Source: Gammaproteobacteria bacterium (GTDB lineage Bacteria; Pseudomonadota; Gammaproteobacteria; SZUA-21). Taken from it: a stretch of DNA of 7,145 nt. The notes under the pieces are model-generated. The model ran no database searches and was not told the origin of the DNA. It saw nothing but the letters and a program-made list of their open reading frames with translations. The stretch lies in assembly GCA_003233075.1 (NCBI GenBank), contig QIKQ01000109.1, positions 1-7,145 of the forward strand. The letters are read 5' to 3'. A program made the translations under genes and the position numbers. Below, one piece after another: positions 6,236-7,145 of this stretch; position 1 is the stretch's first letter, and the number at the start of each line of letters is the position of its first letter.

Positions 6236-6340
6236 TTATTCCTCTAAACTAAACCAATGCATATCTGGGATTCCAATAATAATTACGCTACGGGGCAACT
6301 GGTATTTTTTAGAATCTCCCAAGTTTAATGCAAACAGCAT
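6236..6340 (-). CDS. Tiny ORF overlapping the 3' end of the SEC-C gene
   Basis: A 34-codon minus-strand frame begins with ATG inside the last codons of the SEC-C gene (6340-6338) and reads [19 protein letters not shown], then [15 protein letters not shown] and TAA. The 16-base overlap could allow translational coupling, but no ribosome-binding site precedes it and I know no relative. A chance frame is as likely. Confidence 0.15.
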   Translation of the reverse strand: MLFALNLGDSKKYQLPRSVIIIGIPDMHWFSLEE

Positions 6341-7044
6341 TTCTTATATTTCTTGCCACTACCACATGGACAGGCTTCGTTACGACCGACTTTTACTTCA
6401 CTGCGACGAACTGGATTTTTAGCCTGTACAGGAGGACTCTTCTCTCGCCTCGAGAGCCAATACGCGTGTATCTCGCATACATTGGGTACAATAGCATTTC
6501 TAATATTATCAACTTCTGCATCGCTGTAATCATGTGCACACCAATCTAGAACGCTGGTAAAAGACCGAATAGGCATCAGTAAAATGAGCATTTCCCGCCC
6601 ACCTTCTTGCCACTGTTTTTCCGCGAGTGACACACCTTTACAATAACCTTCACACCAGTCATCCACAATGAGATAGGTCTTATCTTTTTCATTACTTTTA
6701 CCTGGAACTTTTCGCTCTAAAAAAGTTGGCTCAAAATATTTCGGCTGATCCATTAAAGTGGAGACAATACTGTTCATAAGACGTATCATCAAAGAGAGAA
6801 TTATCTCAAATTCCTTTTCACTATCCCACTTGGGTTCAAAATCACCCCATACAGCGGGAAGCCATTGCGATGGCTGAATCAATACTGGCCCGCTAACGAT
6901 AGCGGTAAGCAAGCCTTCCAATTCGCTAAAAATTAGTATTCCGTCATCTTTTCCTTCTGTATCAGCATCCTCGTCAAAACGATTCAATAAAAACTGATCG
7001 AGTTGATCGATCTCTTCTTCACTTAATTCTACTAAATTATTCAT
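6325..7044 (-). CDS. UPF0149 (YecA/YgfB-like) protein with C-terminal SEC-C zinc motif
   Basis: A 239-residue soluble protein. Residues about 8-195 match the UPF0149 family, with its [13 protein letters not shown] and [10 protein letters not shown] motif (41-66), an all-helical middle, and [11 protein letters not shown] (128-138) followed by [15 protein letters not shown]. After a proline/basic linker (about 198-217) comes a SEC-C zinc-binding motif at 219-239: [19 protein letters not shown] with Cys225, Cys227, Cys236 and Cys237 or His239. SEC-C motifs end SecA and many YecA-type proteins and can contact ribosomes or SecB in SecA. The role of YecA-like proteins is not settled. The ATG at 7044 follows GGAG (7056-7053) by eight bases. 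The upstream R2 repeat ends on the first G of that site. Length is typical and the gene looks intact. Confidence 0.88.
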   Translation of the reverse strand: MNNLVELSEEEIDQLDQFLLNRFDEDADTEGKDDGILIFSELEGLLTAIVSGPVLIQPSQWLPAVWGDFEPKWDSEKEFEIILSLMIRLMNSIVSTLMDQPKYFEPTFLERKVPGKSNEKDKTYLIVDDWCEGYCKGVSLAEKQWQEGGREMLILLMPIRSFTSVLDWCAHDYSDAEVDNIRNAIVPNVCEIHAYWLSRREKSPPVQAKNPVRRSEVKVGRNEACPCGSGKKYKKCCLH

Positions 7045-7052
7045 ACATTAAA

Positions 7053-7056
7053 CTCC
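7053..7056 (-). promoter_or_regulatory. Ribosome-binding site GGAG at the repeat/gene junction
   Basis: On the minus strand the last G of the R2 terminal motif plus the following GAG make GGAG, eight bases before the ATG of the SEC-C gene. No other Shine-Dalgarno candidate precedes this start, so the repeat contributes part of the translation signal. Confidence 0.5.
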
Positions 7057-7139
7057 ACTGCTGTCCCGCTTAATATGAAAATATTTCATGAAACCTAGCT
7101 AAATAGGACTAAATTGATAGAGTTACTATTTGAGACATG
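7056..7139 (-). repeat. R2 dispersed repeat, copy B
   Basis: The second copy of the 5041-5123 element, in the same orientation. It starts with CACTGCTGTCCCGC and ends around GAGACATGA near the window's edge, so its outer limit may lie outside. It contains a perfect hairpin, ATGAAA-ATA-TTTCAT (7075-7089), not conserved in copy A, and a CCTA/TAGG dyad around 7094-7107. It forms the 5' leader of the SEC-C gene, leaving only 11 bases between element and start codon. Confidence 0.75.
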
Positions 7140-7145
7140 AAATCG

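Overview
The window reads as an AT-rich accessory stretch of a gammaproteobacterial chromosome, most likely a marine Alteromonadales-type organism. This is inferred from gene content (single-chain SdaA, a UPF0149/YecA-type SEC-C protein, DinB, MmcQ/YjbR) and base composition; no marker gene fixes the taxon. Genes are short, mostly on the minus strand, and widely spaced. Several gene remnants and small dispersed repeats lie among them, so this looks like a zone of turnover rather than one operon.

Layout, left to right. 1-223 has no convincing gene and ends in a 106-bp hairpin-forming repeat (R1). 224-577 (-) encodes a zinc-ribbon protein. 578-922 holds a possible promoter and a second, diverged R1 copy. 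923-1318 (-) is a four-helix membrane protein and 1425-1802 (-) is an MmcQ/YjbR-family protein. 1840-1985 (-) is the frameshifted C-terminal remnant of a GNAT acetyltransferase. 2020-2068 is a perfect heptanucleotide tandem array that ends six bases from the stop codon of the next gene.

2075-3399 is the most system-like part: an XRE/MLTR-type regulator (-) divergent from a small four-helix membrane protein (+). Between them is a perfect 17-bp inverted repeat that abuts and overlaps the probable promoter, suggesting a small-molecule-responsive (possibly lipid-responsive) two-gene module.

3577-4956 (-) is a complete iron-sulfur L-serine dehydratase with all four predicted cluster-ligand cysteines, including the C-terminal one. 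5041-5123 is an 83-bp repeat of a second type (R2). 5182-5456 (-) is the truncated, frameshifted C-terminal half of an AlkD-like DNA glycosylase, sitting in frame directly behind the stop codon of an intact DinB-family gene (5457-5981, -). 5982-6324 carries a probably decayed small membrane-protein gene and a 34-codon ORF. 6325-7044 (-) is a UPF0149/SEC-C protein whose ribosome-binding site starts on the last base of a second R2 copy (7056-7139).

R1 and R2 have different bodies but end in the same 14-bp motif (GCGGGACAGCAGTG and its complement), so they are probably related non-autonomous mobile or structural elements. No RNA gene, CRISPR array, intact transposase or integron attC site was found. 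I do not see a complete undescribed defence or biosynthetic system; the best leads are the regulator/membrane-protein pair and the two repeat families.
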